Source of the DNA: Rivularia sp034931125
Lineage (GTDB): Bacteria; Cyanobacteriota; Cyanobacteriia; Cyanobacteriales; Nostocaceae
Direction of reading: 5' to 3'
Length of the DNA stretch: 64,000 nucleotides
Assembly: GCF_034931125.1 (NCBI RefSeq)
Contig: NZ_JAYGHM010000008.1
Span: 1 to 64,000, forward strand
In this document: positions 8,184 to 16,560 of the stretch, in pieces
How the letters are laid out: every line of letters begins with the position of its first letter
How positions within the stretch are numbered: the first letter of the stretch is position 1
Position numbers and translations under genes: made by a program
The notes under the pieces: generated by a model
The model's input: only the letters and a program-made list of their open reading frames with translations
What the model was told of the DNA's origin: nothing
Databases searched by the model: none

Positions 8184-8222
8184 TTGACAAACTTATAGTG
8201 TAAGCTAAACTTACAGTGTAAG
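8184..8222 (+). promoter_or_regulatory. Promoter with tandem TetR-type operators
   Basis: A -35-like TTGACA (8184-8189) is followed by two 13-bp inverted repeats: CTTATAGTGTAAG at 8192-8204 and the perfect CTTACAGTGTAAG at 8210-8222, 18 bp apart start to start. A weak -10, TAAACT (8206-8211), falls between and under them. Binding here would block transcription toward the oxidoreductase. Confidence 0.7.
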
Positions 8223-8312
8223 GTAAGCCATAAATATTTGGGTGCAACTGATTTTTGAATTCAGATGCTCCTTTAGTCCAGAAAAACACCCAAGCAATAA
8301 TCCTGAAAACCA

Positions 8313-9344
8313 ATGAATAATTCCGATCAAACGGTCCAAAAAATGAAAGCGATCGCCCAATATGAATACGGCTCTCCCGATGTGTTGAAAATGGAGGAGG
8401 TTGATCGACCAGTTGTGTCCGATAACACTGTGCTGGTTAGGGTGCGTGGTGCTGCTGTCCATGCTGGTGACTGGCATTTGATGCGGGGCAAGCCGTTTTT
8501 TATACGTTTCATTTACGGAGGCTTACGCAAGCCTCAAACTAAAATCCTGGGCTGCGATGTCGCAGGAGAAGTGGAAGCCGTGGGGAAAAATGTGACCCAG
8601 TTTCAACCAGGCGATCGGGTTTTTGGTGATTTATCGGAATCTGGTTTTGGTACATTTGCCGAATATGTCTGCGCTCCCGAAACAGCTTTCGCCTTGAAGC
8701 CCAATAATTTGAGCTTTGAGGAAGCTGCAACCGTTCCCGTTTCTGCCCTGACAGCACTCCAGGGACTGCGAGATGTAGGACAAATTCAACCAGGATACAA
8801 GGTATTGATAAATGGGGCTTCCGGTGGTGTGGGGTCGTTTGCAGTCCAGATTGCCAAGGCTTTTGGGGCTGAGGTGACTGGTGTATGCAGTGCGGGCAAA
8901 GTCGAAATGGTGAAATCGATTGGTGCGGATTATGTTTGCGTTAGCGAAGCGGCTCCAAGGGAGCATCGCACTCAAATCAAGTCTAAATTAAATCAGCACT
9001 ACTACGATTTAATACTCGATAATGCTGCCTACAATTCACCTTTTGATTATTTCCCATTCTTGAAAACCCCAGGTACTCTCGTTGTGGTTGGTGGTTCGAT
9101 GCCGCGATTATTTCAAGCCATGTTTCTCGATTTGGTCACTTCTAAAATTGGTGGTCGAAAAATCAAGTTTCTGGCTTGTAAACCCAACCAAAATGATTTA
9201 ATTGTTTTAAAAGACGCGATCGAAGCTGGTAAAATTCGTCCTTATGTTGATCTAGTCTATCCTTTGAGCGAAGTTCCTGCGGCAATTCACCAGTTAGAAC
9301 AGCGACAAGTGCGGGGGAAAATCGCAATTAGAATTGATGTGTAA
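8313..9344 (+). CDS. NAD(P)H-dependent quinone oxidoreductase-like MDR enzyme
   Basis: A 343-residue medium-chain dehydrogenase/reductase lacking the zinc-ligand cysteines, as in the quinone oxidoreductase branch. GINGASGGVGSFAVQIAK-type nucleotide motif (NGASGGVGSFAVQIA) is at about residues 168-182, and the GCDVAGEVEAVG and GDRVFGD blocks are present. The start could be 8313 or the ATG at 8343, which begins the conserved MKAIAQYEYG; neither has a strong ribosome site. A dispersed palindrome is embedded at about 8935-8972 and replaces the usual YTQEDF-like loop. It is divergent from, and probably repressed by, the TetR gene. Confidence 0.85.
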   Translation: MNNSDQTVQKMKAIAQYEYGSPDVLKMEEVDRPVVSDNTVLVRVRGAAVHAGDWHLMRGKPFFIRFIYGGLRKPQTKILGCDVAGEVEAVGKNVTQFQPGDRVFGDLSESGFGTFAEYVCAPETAFALKPNNLSFEEAATVPVSALTALQGLRDVGQIQPGYKVLINGASGGVGSFAVQIAKAFGAEVTGVCSAGKVEMVKSIGADYVCVSEAAPREHRTQIKSKLNQHYYDLILDNAAYNSPFDYFPFLKTPGTLVVVGGSMPRLFQAMFLDLVTSKIGGRKIKFLACKPNQNDLIVLKDAIEAGKIRPYVDLVYPLSEVPAAIHQLEQRQVRGKIAIRIDV

Positions 9345-9427
9345 TCCTGCATTTGGTGTGCCTTACTTTACCTCAAAAAGCATAGTTATTTTGTTCGCGT
9401 TGAAAGGGCTGCCCATCTCCCCATCTC

Positions 9428-10327
9428 CTATTCCTTTGAGTTAAGAGCTTCAAAGCCGGAAACAATATCAAGAAGTTCCGAGGTGATGGAACTTTGTCGT
9501 TGATGCCGATGTTGTGAGTTTAGTTCTGTTAACCTTTCTTCTATGTTCTTTTGGGCTGCTTGCATGGAGGAAAGACGACTGGCGTTTTCGCTGGCTAAGG
9601 ATTCTGCAAATGCTCTATACAAAGAAACGAAGAGATATTGACGCACTAAAGCTGAAAATAATTCATCCCAATTCATTGTAAATGTTGGTAGTCCTTGGGA
9701 ATGCCATGCTTGTTTTTCCAAACGCTGCAACCATTGAGCATTCATAGGTAGAAGTTGCACGCTTTCGGGACGATATGATGCGCTAGATAAGGATTTATTG
9801 TAAAAAAGCATTATTTGATCAACTTTGGGAAATTGCCAATTTTCAATCATTAGTAACATTTCCTGTACCATCGGTGTAATTAACGCGACGGAATTGGGTA
9901 AGGTAAATTGCGCGGATATTGGTTGCTTCGCTGTTTCTAAGTAAGGAATTAAGCGTGTACCTACTGCTGCAACGATAATTTCTGGTTGTGGTTTTTGGTG
10001 AATTTGTTCTATGGCGTAGGATGCTATTTGTTCGTTAAATTGACCGCATAAACCGTGGTCTGAACCAAATATAATTACACCCAGAGTTTTAGTTTTTCTA
10101 TGATTAGTTAAACCTTGGGGTAGCATCATGGGTTGTTCGCTAAAGTAACGATGTCGAAGCAAAATTTGTAACCCCATTTCAACGGTGCGGTTATAGTCTG
10201 CGAGGGCTATTACTGCTGTCTCATATTGGCGAATGCTTACCATTGCTAAGGCTTTCATGGTTTTGACCACAGATTGCAAGTCTTGAATGCTTTCAATTTG
10301 TGCTGTTAATGCTTCTAGGCTTTTCAT
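9428..10327 (-). CDS. atpG: N-type ATPase gamma subunit
   Basis: The 299 residues show the gamma-subunit ends: an N-terminal helix (IESIQDLQSVVKTMKALAMVSIRQYE) and a C-terminal helix (ASENASRLSSMQAAQKNIEERL), which form the rotating coiled coil inside the alpha3beta3 head. The middle contains the conserved GSDHGLCGQFNE. Gene order atpDCQRBEFAG in N-type ATPases places atpG directly after atpA. Here it is separated from atpA by about 2.4 kb of broken genes, and I see no copy of the island promoter directed at it. Whether it is still transcribed with the operon is uncertain. Confidence 0.9.
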   Translation of the reverse strand: MKSLEALTAQIESIQDLQSVVKTMKALAMVSIRQYETAVIALADYNRTVEMGLQILLRHRYFSEQPMMLPQGLTNHRKTKTLGVIIFGSDHGLCGQFNEQIASYAIEQIHQKPQPEIIVAAVGTRLIPYLETAKQPISAQFTLPNSVALITPMVQEMLLMIENWQFPKVDQIMLFYNKSLSSASYRPESVQLLPMNAQWLQRLEKQAWHSQGLPTFTMNWDELFSALVRQYLFVSLYRAFAESLASENASRLSSMQAAQKNIEERLTELNSQHRHQRQSSITSELLDIVSGFEALNSKE

Positions 10328-10406
10328 ATTTCATAACGTATCATTTTATTGTTACTCAAAAAGCTACTTATTAAAAAATCAACTTTTTGGAATATTTTTT
10401 GGTTTT

Positions 10407-10439
10407 CCTCACAAGTTCCTCATATTCTTATAGTAACTT
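10407..10439 (+). promoter_or_regulatory. Direct-repeat activator box plus -10 (copy 4, orphan)
   Basis: CCTCA at 10407-10411 and 10418-10422, 11 nt, then TAACTT at 10434-10439. It points rightward into 10440-10760, where I find no coding sequence beyond 15 codons. It is either a promoter for a small RNA or a relic. The 10328-10762 gap otherwise holds a decayed copy near 10518 and the palindrome at 10679. Confidence 0.6.
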
Positions 10440-10678
10440 TAATAGGTAGCAATTGAAAGATTAATAACTTCCTGGTTCCTTAAATTGTTAAGTAACTTTA
10501 CTTTACCTGTATATGCTCTTTTGCAAGTTCCTTCCATTTCTATAGGTGTGAAGAATTGATCTGTCATTTGCACTAGCTAGGGGCTGCTAAATGGCAATGC
10601 ATTTTTTGCACCTATTTTTTTACATCAATTTTATTTAATCAGGTTATAAAAATATTTGATATATATATAAATCATGTA

Positions 10679-10700
10679 GAGACGTTGTACTGCAACGTCT
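10679..10700. repeat. Dispersed palindrome (AGACGTNGCA family)
   Basis: Inverted repeat AGACGTTGTA / TGCAACGTCT, same family as 2721-2748. A transcript from the promoter at 10407 could end here. Confidence 0.6.
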
Positions 10701-10762
10701 TTAGTAGAAATCAAGGTCAACATAAGAGCTTCTAAAATATTTCATTATGATAAAGAAATATT

Positions 10763-11515
10763 TTATGATTCGGATACATTCAGAACATTATTAACCGTTG
10801 TCAACAGTTCTTCTGCGGTATAAGGTTTGGGTAAGAATACTTCAGTCGGAATATGTCCCGCAACTTCTTTATTATTTGATATAAATCCACTCATCGCGAC
10901 AAATTTAACTTTTGGGTTCAATTTTTTTAATATTCCGATAGCTTTTGCACCATCCATTGATGGCATCATCATATCTATTAAGACTAGCCGGATTTCTTTA
11001 ATATGTTGGACATATACAGCGAGTGCATCAATCCCATCAATAGCAGTTAATACCTGATAATTATATCTTTCTAAAGCAATTTTGGTAACGTCGCGAATTA
11101 AAGCTTCATCATCAACAACCAAAATCAGTTCTCCATTACCTCTAGGTGTTTCACTATATGAATTTTGTTGATACCTTTCAACAGCTTGCGATGCTCTCAA
11201 GTAGACTTTGAAACAAGTTCCTTGTTTGTCGCTATATACATTTACAAAGCCACTGTAACTTTTAACAATACCCATCATGGTGGAAAGACCTAAACCCGTG
11301 CCTTAACTTTTTTCTTTGGTGGTAAAAAACGGCTCGAAAATACGGTCTAATATTTCTGGAGGAATACCAATCCCCGTATCGCAAACTGTAATTACAATGT
11401 AATTTCTTGGTTGGGCATCAGGATGCATTTGAGCGTAGGTTTCGTCAATAGCGAGATTTTTAGCGTACCACCATCAGGCATTGCATCTCGGGCATTAATA
11501 CAGAGATTGAAAAGT
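10763..11515 (-). pseudogene. Hybrid histidine kinase-receiver, broken
   Basis: Read on the minus strand, the fragment begins in the kinase N box (INARDAMPDGGTL), shifts frame near 11460, continues IDETYAQMHPDAQ ... VITVCDTGIGIPPEILDR and FEPFFTTKEK, meets an in-frame TAA near 11303, then resumes GTGLGLSTMMGIV and runs into a complete receiver domain (VVDDEALIRD, phospho-Asp in VLIDMMMPSMDG, Lys in FLPKPY). The sensor and His-phosphoacceptor parts are missing. One frameshift, one nonsense codon and a lost 5' half mark it as a pseudogene. It lies in the DNA inserted between atpA and atpG. Confidence 0.85.
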
Positions 11516-11745
11516 TAGCCATATAGTTTCCTCAGCAATACATTATAAATAGTGCAAATAGCTTGTAATATAACACGAGCGAGCTAGAAGCATATCCTTA
11601 CGGACACACTACACGTTCACTGGAGGTGCGGCTAACGCACTACAAATTTATTACCCTAATCACAAATCTCAGTAATATGACTTAAGTATTAATAAATTAT
11701 TAAATACTATAGGCAAAGCATTATTTTTTACAAAAGAATATTATT

Positions 11746-11778
11746 CCTCACAAGTTTCTCACATTTGCTTTGTAACCT
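11746..11778 (+). promoter_or_regulatory. Direct-repeat activator box plus -10 (copy 5)
   Basis: CCTCA at 11746-11750, TTTCTCA at 11755-11761, 11 nt, then TAACCT at 11773-11778. The next plus-strand feature is the broken serine protease at 12187, about 400 nt away. The 11516-12186 interval contains no other gene I can support. Confidence 0.65.
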
Positions 11779-12186
11779 AAAAAGCATAGGTAAGTAACCG
11801 TTTTATTTCAGATTGTTAGGCTTTATAGCTGAACATCTTGATTAACCAAGCTTTCTCACCTATAGACAGTAATATCAACAAGGAGTTTACAAATACCAGT
11901 AGTATGTAACGTTACCCAAATTATTCAAGATAGGACTGTAACTATCAGCGACCCAAAATTTGTATGCTAAAAAACATTCAATACCGGAGTTCGCTAGTCA
12001 GGTTCAACGGGATTCTTTATCTTCAACGTCATGTAAAGGTAAAACTGAGTAACAGAGTCGTTAGAAACATATCCCGTTACGGCAGTTTGAATAATGCCGA
12101 TCGCAACGAAAATGCTAAATAATTAGCAAAAAATACGTAAATCTCCAGCTAGATTAATACAACAAACACACACAGAGGTAATTACA

Positions 12187-12440
12187 ATGTCTAATCACGA
12201 AAGTGTTTCTTCTGAAAATCAAAACATACTTTCCGCAGCGTACTCGGTTGGACAAGAGATAAAAATTGGGAATATGACTATGGTGCAATCATTCTTCCCA
12301 ATAACACATTAGGTAATCGAGTCGGTTGGTTTGGATTTGCTAATCTTTCAACTAGTTCGCTCTCGAACCTATTGATAAATAACTCTGGCTATCCTGCTGA
12401 CAAGCCTTTTGGTACCCAATGGTTTAACGCAGGTCGGATT
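12187..12440 (+). pseudogene. V8-like (S1B) serine protease remnant
   Basis: An ATG at 12187 after an AGAGGTAA site opens MSNHESVSSENQNIL, but the frame ends early. From about 12250 another frame reads WTRDKNWEYDYGAIILP, GNRVGWFGFANLS, NNSGYPADKPFGTQWF, the block around the catalytic Asp and the following strands of glutamyl-endopeptidase-like trypsins. The catalytic His region and the Ser region are absent. It is an internally deleted relic. Confidence 0.75.
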
Positions 12441-12450
12441 TCCAGGGTAA

Positions 12451-12472
12451 CTGACGTAGCTACGTCTCTACA
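12451..12472. repeat. Dispersed palindrome fragment
   Basis: TGACGTAGCTACGTCTCTAC, same family as 2721-2748, directly after the protease remnant; it may mark the breakpoint. Confidence 0.5.
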
Positions 12473-12493
12473 TTTTTGTTGGCTGTTATCAAA

Positions 12494-12751
12494 TTATTCT
12501 TTATAGACAGTCAAAGTTTTCGGTTTACACTTCTTAATTTCAACATAAATTCCCGAAGCATTTTCCTCAATTAAATCTTCGATATAACCATTTTGATTCA
12601 GTTTAGCTTCTTGAGGATTATCGAAAGGACCGAAGTAATAAATACACTTGGGTTGAGCCGTTCTAATTTTTACCCAGTACGATTTACTTGAGTTATTGAT
12701 AAAAGGCAAACTTTTGATGAAAGGAAGATTTTCTAGAACAGGAAGATGCAT
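12494..12751 (-). CDS. DUF1816 protein
   Basis: The 85 residues match the small cyanobacterial DUF1816 family: SYWVKIRTAQPKCIYYFGPF, EAKLNQNGYIEDL and a closing IYVEIKKCKPKTLTVY. The function is not established. Only 8 bp separate its start from the atpA stop, so it is very likely translated from the ATPase messenger, although it is not a usual member of the operon. The debris begins just behind it. Confidence 0.85.
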   Translation of the reverse strand: MHLPVLENLPFIKSLPFINNSSKSYWVKIRTAQPKCIYYFGPFDNPQEAKLNQNGYIEDLIEENASGIYVEIKKCKPKTLTVYKE

Positions 12752-12759
12752 GAAAAATT

Positions 12760-14283
12760 TTACTCCTTAATTGTTTGTCTAGCTATTTTCAAAATTGCTT
12801 GATATTCTTCGTCGGTTAATTTTTCACCCGTTTCGATACTTTTACAAACAGATGGTAATTCTCTCCTCACCATTTGACAAAGTACTTTACTTACCTCTTC
12901 AATTTCTTCTAAAGACACTGAGTCAAACACACCACTAGTTACTGCCAAAAGCACCGCTATTTGTTCGGCAACTTGCAGGGGTTGAAATTGCGGTTGTTTG
13001 AGTATTTCCCGCACTCTTCGTCCTCTAATCAAAGTATTTCTGGTTTGTTCGTCGAGTTGCGTACCAAAACGGGCAAATACTTCTACTTCTTGGAATTGAG
13101 AATAAGAAAGTCGTAAATCTCCAGCGACTGCGCGATAAGCACTTAACTGAGTTTTACCGCCAACTCGCGAAACTGATTTACCTACATCTATAGCGGGGAA
13201 AATGGCTTTTTGAAATAAGTCTGGAGACAGATATATTTGACCGTCTGTGATAGAAATTAAGTTGGTGGGAATATATGCGGAAATGTTTTGCGCTTGTGTT
13301 TCTATTATAGGTAATGCAGTTAAGGAACCACCCCCATATTCATCGTTGAGATGGGTTGAGCGCTCCAATAACCGTGAATGAATATAAAAAATATCTCCCG
13401 GATAAGCTTCTCTACCAGGAGGACGACGCAGCAACAGCGATAGTTCTCGATAAGCCCTGGCATGATGGGTAAAATCATCATAGATAATTAATACATCACG
13501 TCCTTGCTCCATGAAATACTCTGCCATTGTCGTAGCTCCGTAGGGCGTAATATACTGCAATCCTGGAGAGTCTTGACCGGAAGCAACTACAACAACCGTG
13601 TATTCCATTGCTTGGTGTTGACGCAGAGTCTCAATTACTTTCGCTACTGCTGAAGCACGCTGTCCAATAGCGCAATAAACGCAGATAACGTTTTTATTTT
13701 TTTGGTTGATAATTGTATCGAGAGCGATCGCCGTTTTCCCAGTTTGTCTATCCCCTACAATTAACTCTCGTTGTCCCCTACCAATTGGGATCAAAGCATC
13801 GACTACTTTTAATCCAGTTTGCAAAGGTTGCGTTACCGGAGCGCGGTTAATAATTGGCGGTGCTTCTCGCTCTACAGGAAGACGCTTAGTAATTTCAATA
13901 CTTCCCCCTTCATCTAAAGCATTACCCATAACATCCACAACTCTACCCAGAAGTGCCTCTCCGACTGGCACATCCATCACTTTACTAGTGCGGTAAACTT
14001 CATCACCTGCCTTTAAATAGTCGCTTTCCCCTAATAAAATCACACCAATTTCATCGGGATCGAGATTAAATGCAATTCCGAATAAAGCTACTTGCGCGTT
14101 AGATGAAGGAAAATAAAGCAATTCATCTGCTTTAACACTGGGTAAACCAGATACGCGAGCAATACTTTTTCCTACGGATTTTACTATGCCAATTTCCCTG
14201 ATGTTTATCTGAGCATGGTGATTATTTAATACTTGTTCAAAAGTTGAGAATGTATCTTCTATGACTGATTGTAATAGTTTCAT
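12760..14283 (-). CDS. atpA: N-type ATPase alpha subunit
   Basis: A 507-residue F1 alpha subunit. It has the alpha-type P-loop GDRQTGKTAIA at about residue 170, VYCAIGQRASAVAKVIETL, the DDFTHHARAYRELSLLLRRPPGREAYPGD stretch, and the Arg-finger region SITDGQIYLSPDLF ... GKSVSRVGGKTQ. It carries the non-catalytic nucleotide sites of the alpha3beta3 head. It lies 138 bp after atpF; that spacer contains a GGGAGCAAGATGCTCCC palindrome. DUF1816 follows by 8 bp. Confidence 0.95.
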   Translation of the reverse strand: MKLLQSVIEDTFSTFEQVLNNHHAQINIREIGIVKSVGKSIARVSGLPSVKADELLYFPSSNAQVALFGIAFNLDPDEIGVILLGESDYLKAGDEVYRTSKVMDVPVGEALLGRVVDVMGNALDEGGSIEITKRLPVEREAPPIINRAPVTQPLQTGLKVVDALIPIGRGQRELIVGDRQTGKTAIALDTIINQKNKNVICVYCAIGQRASAVAKVIETLRQHQAMEYTVVVVASGQDSPGLQYITPYGATTMAEYFMEQGRDVLIIYDDFTHHARAYRELSLLLRRPPGREAYPGDIFYIHSRLLERSTHLNDEYGGGSLTALPIIETQAQNISAYIPTNLISITDGQIYLSPDLFQKAIFPAIDVGKSVSRVGGKTQLSAYRAVAGDLRLSYSQFQEVEVFARFGTQLDEQTRNTLIRGRRVREILKQPQFQPLQVAEQIAVLLAVTSGVFDSVSLEEIEEVSKVLCQMVRRELPSVCKSIETGEKLTDEEYQAILKIARQTIKE

Positions 14284-14341
14284 GGTTAATGGGCATTGGG
14301 CATGGGGTGATGGGGATGAAGGAGTAAGGAATAGTTAAACA

Positions 14342-14366
14342 GCCAGGGAGCAAGATGCTCCCACTA
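14342..14366. repeat. Dispersed palindrome between atpF and atpA
   Basis: GGGAGCAAGATGCTCCC inverted repeat, related to the one inside the PepSY-TM gene. It could form a hairpin in the operon messenger. Confidence 0.6.
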
Positions 14367-14421
14367 AAATTTATTTTCTAATTCCTAATTCCTAAAGGTT
14401 ACTGAGCTTGTCGAAGTACTC

Positions 14422-15180
14422 CTAACTATTCATTCCTAACTCTTGAAAACGCGATTCTAATGTTTGTAAATAATCATCTAAATTCCAGGAAATTACGTAT
14501 GCTGCTAGTTTGACTTGAATACCGCAAATTAAATCGGGTGATGTATGAAACTCTAAAGGATTATCGCTAATAACTTTAATTTGCAAAGCTTTGGCTATTT
14601 GTTGGCGACTTTCTGGGGATATTTCAAAACTACTTTTTATAATTATCGGTTGATGTGATTTTTGTAGAGATTGAGTGATGATTTGTTGTTGATTATCATC
14701 GATTTTTTGTAAGTGCTGACAGAAATTAGAAATCATTTGTTGTTCTAAATCTGCATTTGCTAAATCTTGCAAAGCCTGACGCGCAATTAAATTAGTTTGC
14801 TCTGCTATTTGTTGTCGCAAGGAGCGGATAAAATCATTTTTTTCTTGTAAAAGTGCTTCTTTCCATTTCACCTGCATTTCTTCGACTTCCCGACGTGCTT
14901 TAATTAAAAGTTGTTGATGTTCTCGATCAACTTCTTTAACCATTTCTGCTGTCATGGCTTCTTTTTGCTGCTGTAATTTTTGTTGCTGCTGACGATAAGT
15001 ATCTGCTTCCTGCTGTGCTTCTTTTTGAGCAATTTCAGCATCTTCCCATCGTGTTTCAATCATAGTTTGCCGTTTTTTGATTGTTTGCATTATGGGTTTA
15101 TATAAAAAGCGCTGGAGTAAAAAAACCAGTATCAGGAAGTTGATTATTTGAGCGATAACCGTAAACCAATTTATTAGCAC
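14422..15180 (-). CDS. atpF: N-type ATPase b subunit with delta-like C-terminus
   Basis: A 252-residue stator protein: one N-terminal membrane span (IAQIINFLILVFLLQRFLY), then a long charged coiled coil rich in Gln/Glu/Lys (residues 30-130). The C-terminal ~100 residues (SPESRQQIAKAL, HTSPDLICGIQVKL, YLQTLESRF) resemble the delta subunit. Ordinary b subunits are ~160 residues; the fused tail is consistent with the operon having no separate delta gene, as known for N-type ATPases. It starts 3 bp after the atpE stop. Confidence 0.9.
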   Translation of the reverse strand: MLINWFTVIAQIINFLILVFLLQRFLYKPIMQTIKKRQTMIETRWEDAEIAQKEAQQEADTYRQQQQKLQQQKEAMTAEMVKEVDREHQQLLIKARREVEEMQVKWKEALLQEKNDFIRSLRQQIAEQTNLIARQALQDLANADLEQQMISNFCQHLQKIDDNQQQIITQSLQKSHQPIIIKSSFEISPESRQQIAKALQIKVISDNPLEFHTSPDLICGIQVKLAAYVISWNLDDYLQTLESRFQELGMNS

Positions 15181-15183
15181 GGT

Positions 15184-15453
15184 TTAGCCTCCTTTAAAAT
15201 GTTCCCAAAATGGATTGACGAATAGTAAAATCATCGTTACTACAAAGCAATAGATAGCAGTAGATTCAATCATTGCCAAACCTACGAAAAGCGTGCGAGT
15301 AATGACGTTTGCCTTATCCGGCTGTTGGGCGATCGCACTTAAAGCACGAGCAACAGCAATCCCTTCACCCAAAGCAGGTGCGATCGAACCAATTGCGATT
15401 GTTAACCCAGCAGTTACAATCGATGCCATACCAATTAAACCAAGATTATCCAT
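15184..15453 (-). CDS. atpE: N-type ATPase c subunit
   Basis: An 89-residue hairpin of two membrane helices. The ion site shows E30 in helix 1 (PALGEGIAVARA) and E63-S64-T65 in helix 2 (GLAMIESTAIY). The 33-residue spacing and the E-S-T triad match Na+-binding c subunits such as Ilyobacter, in which position 30 is Gln; two carboxylates are typical of the N-type branch. Na+ coupling is therefore likely but not proven. The loop RALSAIAQQPDK is conserved. Confidence 0.95.
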   Translation of the reverse strand: MDNLGLIGMASIVTAGLTIAIGSIAPALGEGIAVARALSAIAQQPDKANVITRTLFVGLAMIESTAIYCFVVTMILLFVNPFWEHFKGG

Positions 15454-15507
15454 AGTTTAGTAGTTAGTTGTTAGTGGTTAGTAGTTAGTTGCTTAAACAA
15501 ATAAGAA

Positions 15508-16185
15508 TTATTGATTTTGTCGTTGGGTACTAGTTGCGGAAGCGATATATACCATTGCTAACATTGCAAAAACGTATGCTTGAATTAGTCCGAATACTAA
15601 TCCCAATGCCTGCATAACAATTGGAAAAAATAACGGAACTAATGACAAAAGAATGGCTACAAGCATGGTACCGCTCATAATGTTGCCGAACAATCTTACT
15701 GCTAATGCTAGAGTGCGAGAAAATTCCCCAATAATATTAAATGGCAACATAAATATTGTAGGTTGAATGTAATTTCGTAAATACCCGAAAAAACCGCGTT
15801 TCATAATCCCAAATAACGGTACGGCTACAAATACACATAAAGCCAAAGCCGTTGTTGTAGAAAGCGAACCAGTTGGAGGTTGATATCCGGGTATAATTGC
15901 CAGGGTATTGGAAACGGCAATAAATAGAAATAAAGTGCCAATAAAACCAATATATTTTGTGGCTTCTTGTTGACTCACTTCATGAATTTGGTTGGCAATT
16001 CCTTCGACGATTATTTCTAATAAACTTTGCCAGCGGGATATTTTCGGGTTTACTGATAAATTGCGAGTTACCAACCAAGAAACTATTACCAAAAATGCCA
16101 TTACCAACCAAGTAAATATAATTGTGGCATTTAAAGTAATTGCACCCGATTGCCAATAAATAATGTTGTCTGGACTAATTTCCAT
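15508..16185 (-). CDS. atpB: N-type ATPase a subunit
   Basis: A 225-residue membrane protein with about five spans. The essential stator Arg is in FSRTLALAVRLFGNIMSG, followed by GLIQAYVFAMLAMVYI, the ion half-channel face opposite the c ring. An in-frame TTG at 16191 precedes the ATG at 16185, which I prefer. It lies between atpR and atpE in the standard N-type order. Confidence 0.95.
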   Translation of the reverse strand: MEISPDNIIYWQSGAITLNATIIFTWLVMAFLVIVSWLVTRNLSVNPKISRWQSLLEIIVEGIANQIHEVSQQEATKYIGFIGTLFLFIAVSNTLAIIPGYQPPTGSLSTTTALALCVFVAVPLFGIMKRGFFGYLRNYIQPTIFMLPFNIIGEFSRTLALAVRLFGNIMSGTMLVAILLSLVPLFFPIVMQALGLVFGLIQAYVFAMLAMVYIASATSTQRQNQ

Positions 16186-16276
16186 AATCAAAAAAATAAG
16201 ACTAGTTTATTCCCTCTGCGTACCTCTGCACTTTCCTCCGCGCCCCTTTGCGTTTAATAAAGAAAATCATGACCAA

Positions 16277-16558
16277 TTACCTAAAAAAAGTCCTCGGCTT
16301 CCAACGTCTAATTAAAATACTGCGTGCTAAAACAAAGCCGAATAAAGCAATAAGCAATAGTTGCCAACTTCCATCCATAATTAAGTAAAAGCCCAATATG
16401 GTAATACTTAAACGACCGAGCAAACTACCTATAATTAATAATATCGGTTGTTGTGTTGTCGGCAGTTGTCTTACTGTTACCCAAAGGCTACTAAAGTAAA
16501 ATATTCCAATCGCAAAACCGGAAGTTAAAGCTAGTAATAGATGCATCGAATAATTCAT
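16277..16558 (-). CDS. atpR: N-type ATPase subunit AtpR
   Basis: A 93-residue protein with three hydrophobic segments and conserved arginines within or next to them (SLLGRLSITILGFYLI, GFVLARSILIRRW), as described for AtpR, a subunit found only in N-type ATPase operons and proposed to help c-ring assembly. It follows the 49-residue membrane ORF by 2 bp. Confidence 0.85.
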   Translation of the reverse strand: MNYSMHLLLALTSGFAIGIFYFSSLWVTVRQLPTTQQPILLIIGSLLGRLSITILGFYLIMDGSWQLLLIALFGFVLARSILIRRWKPRTFFR

Positions 16559-16560
16559 GT

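Noticed and set aside
10518..10550. A possible fifteenth promoter box (GCAAGTTCCTTCC followed by TATAGG)
   Set aside because: Only one half-site is recognisable and the -10-like hexamer is not at the 11-nt spacing held by all other copies; probably a decayed copy or chance.
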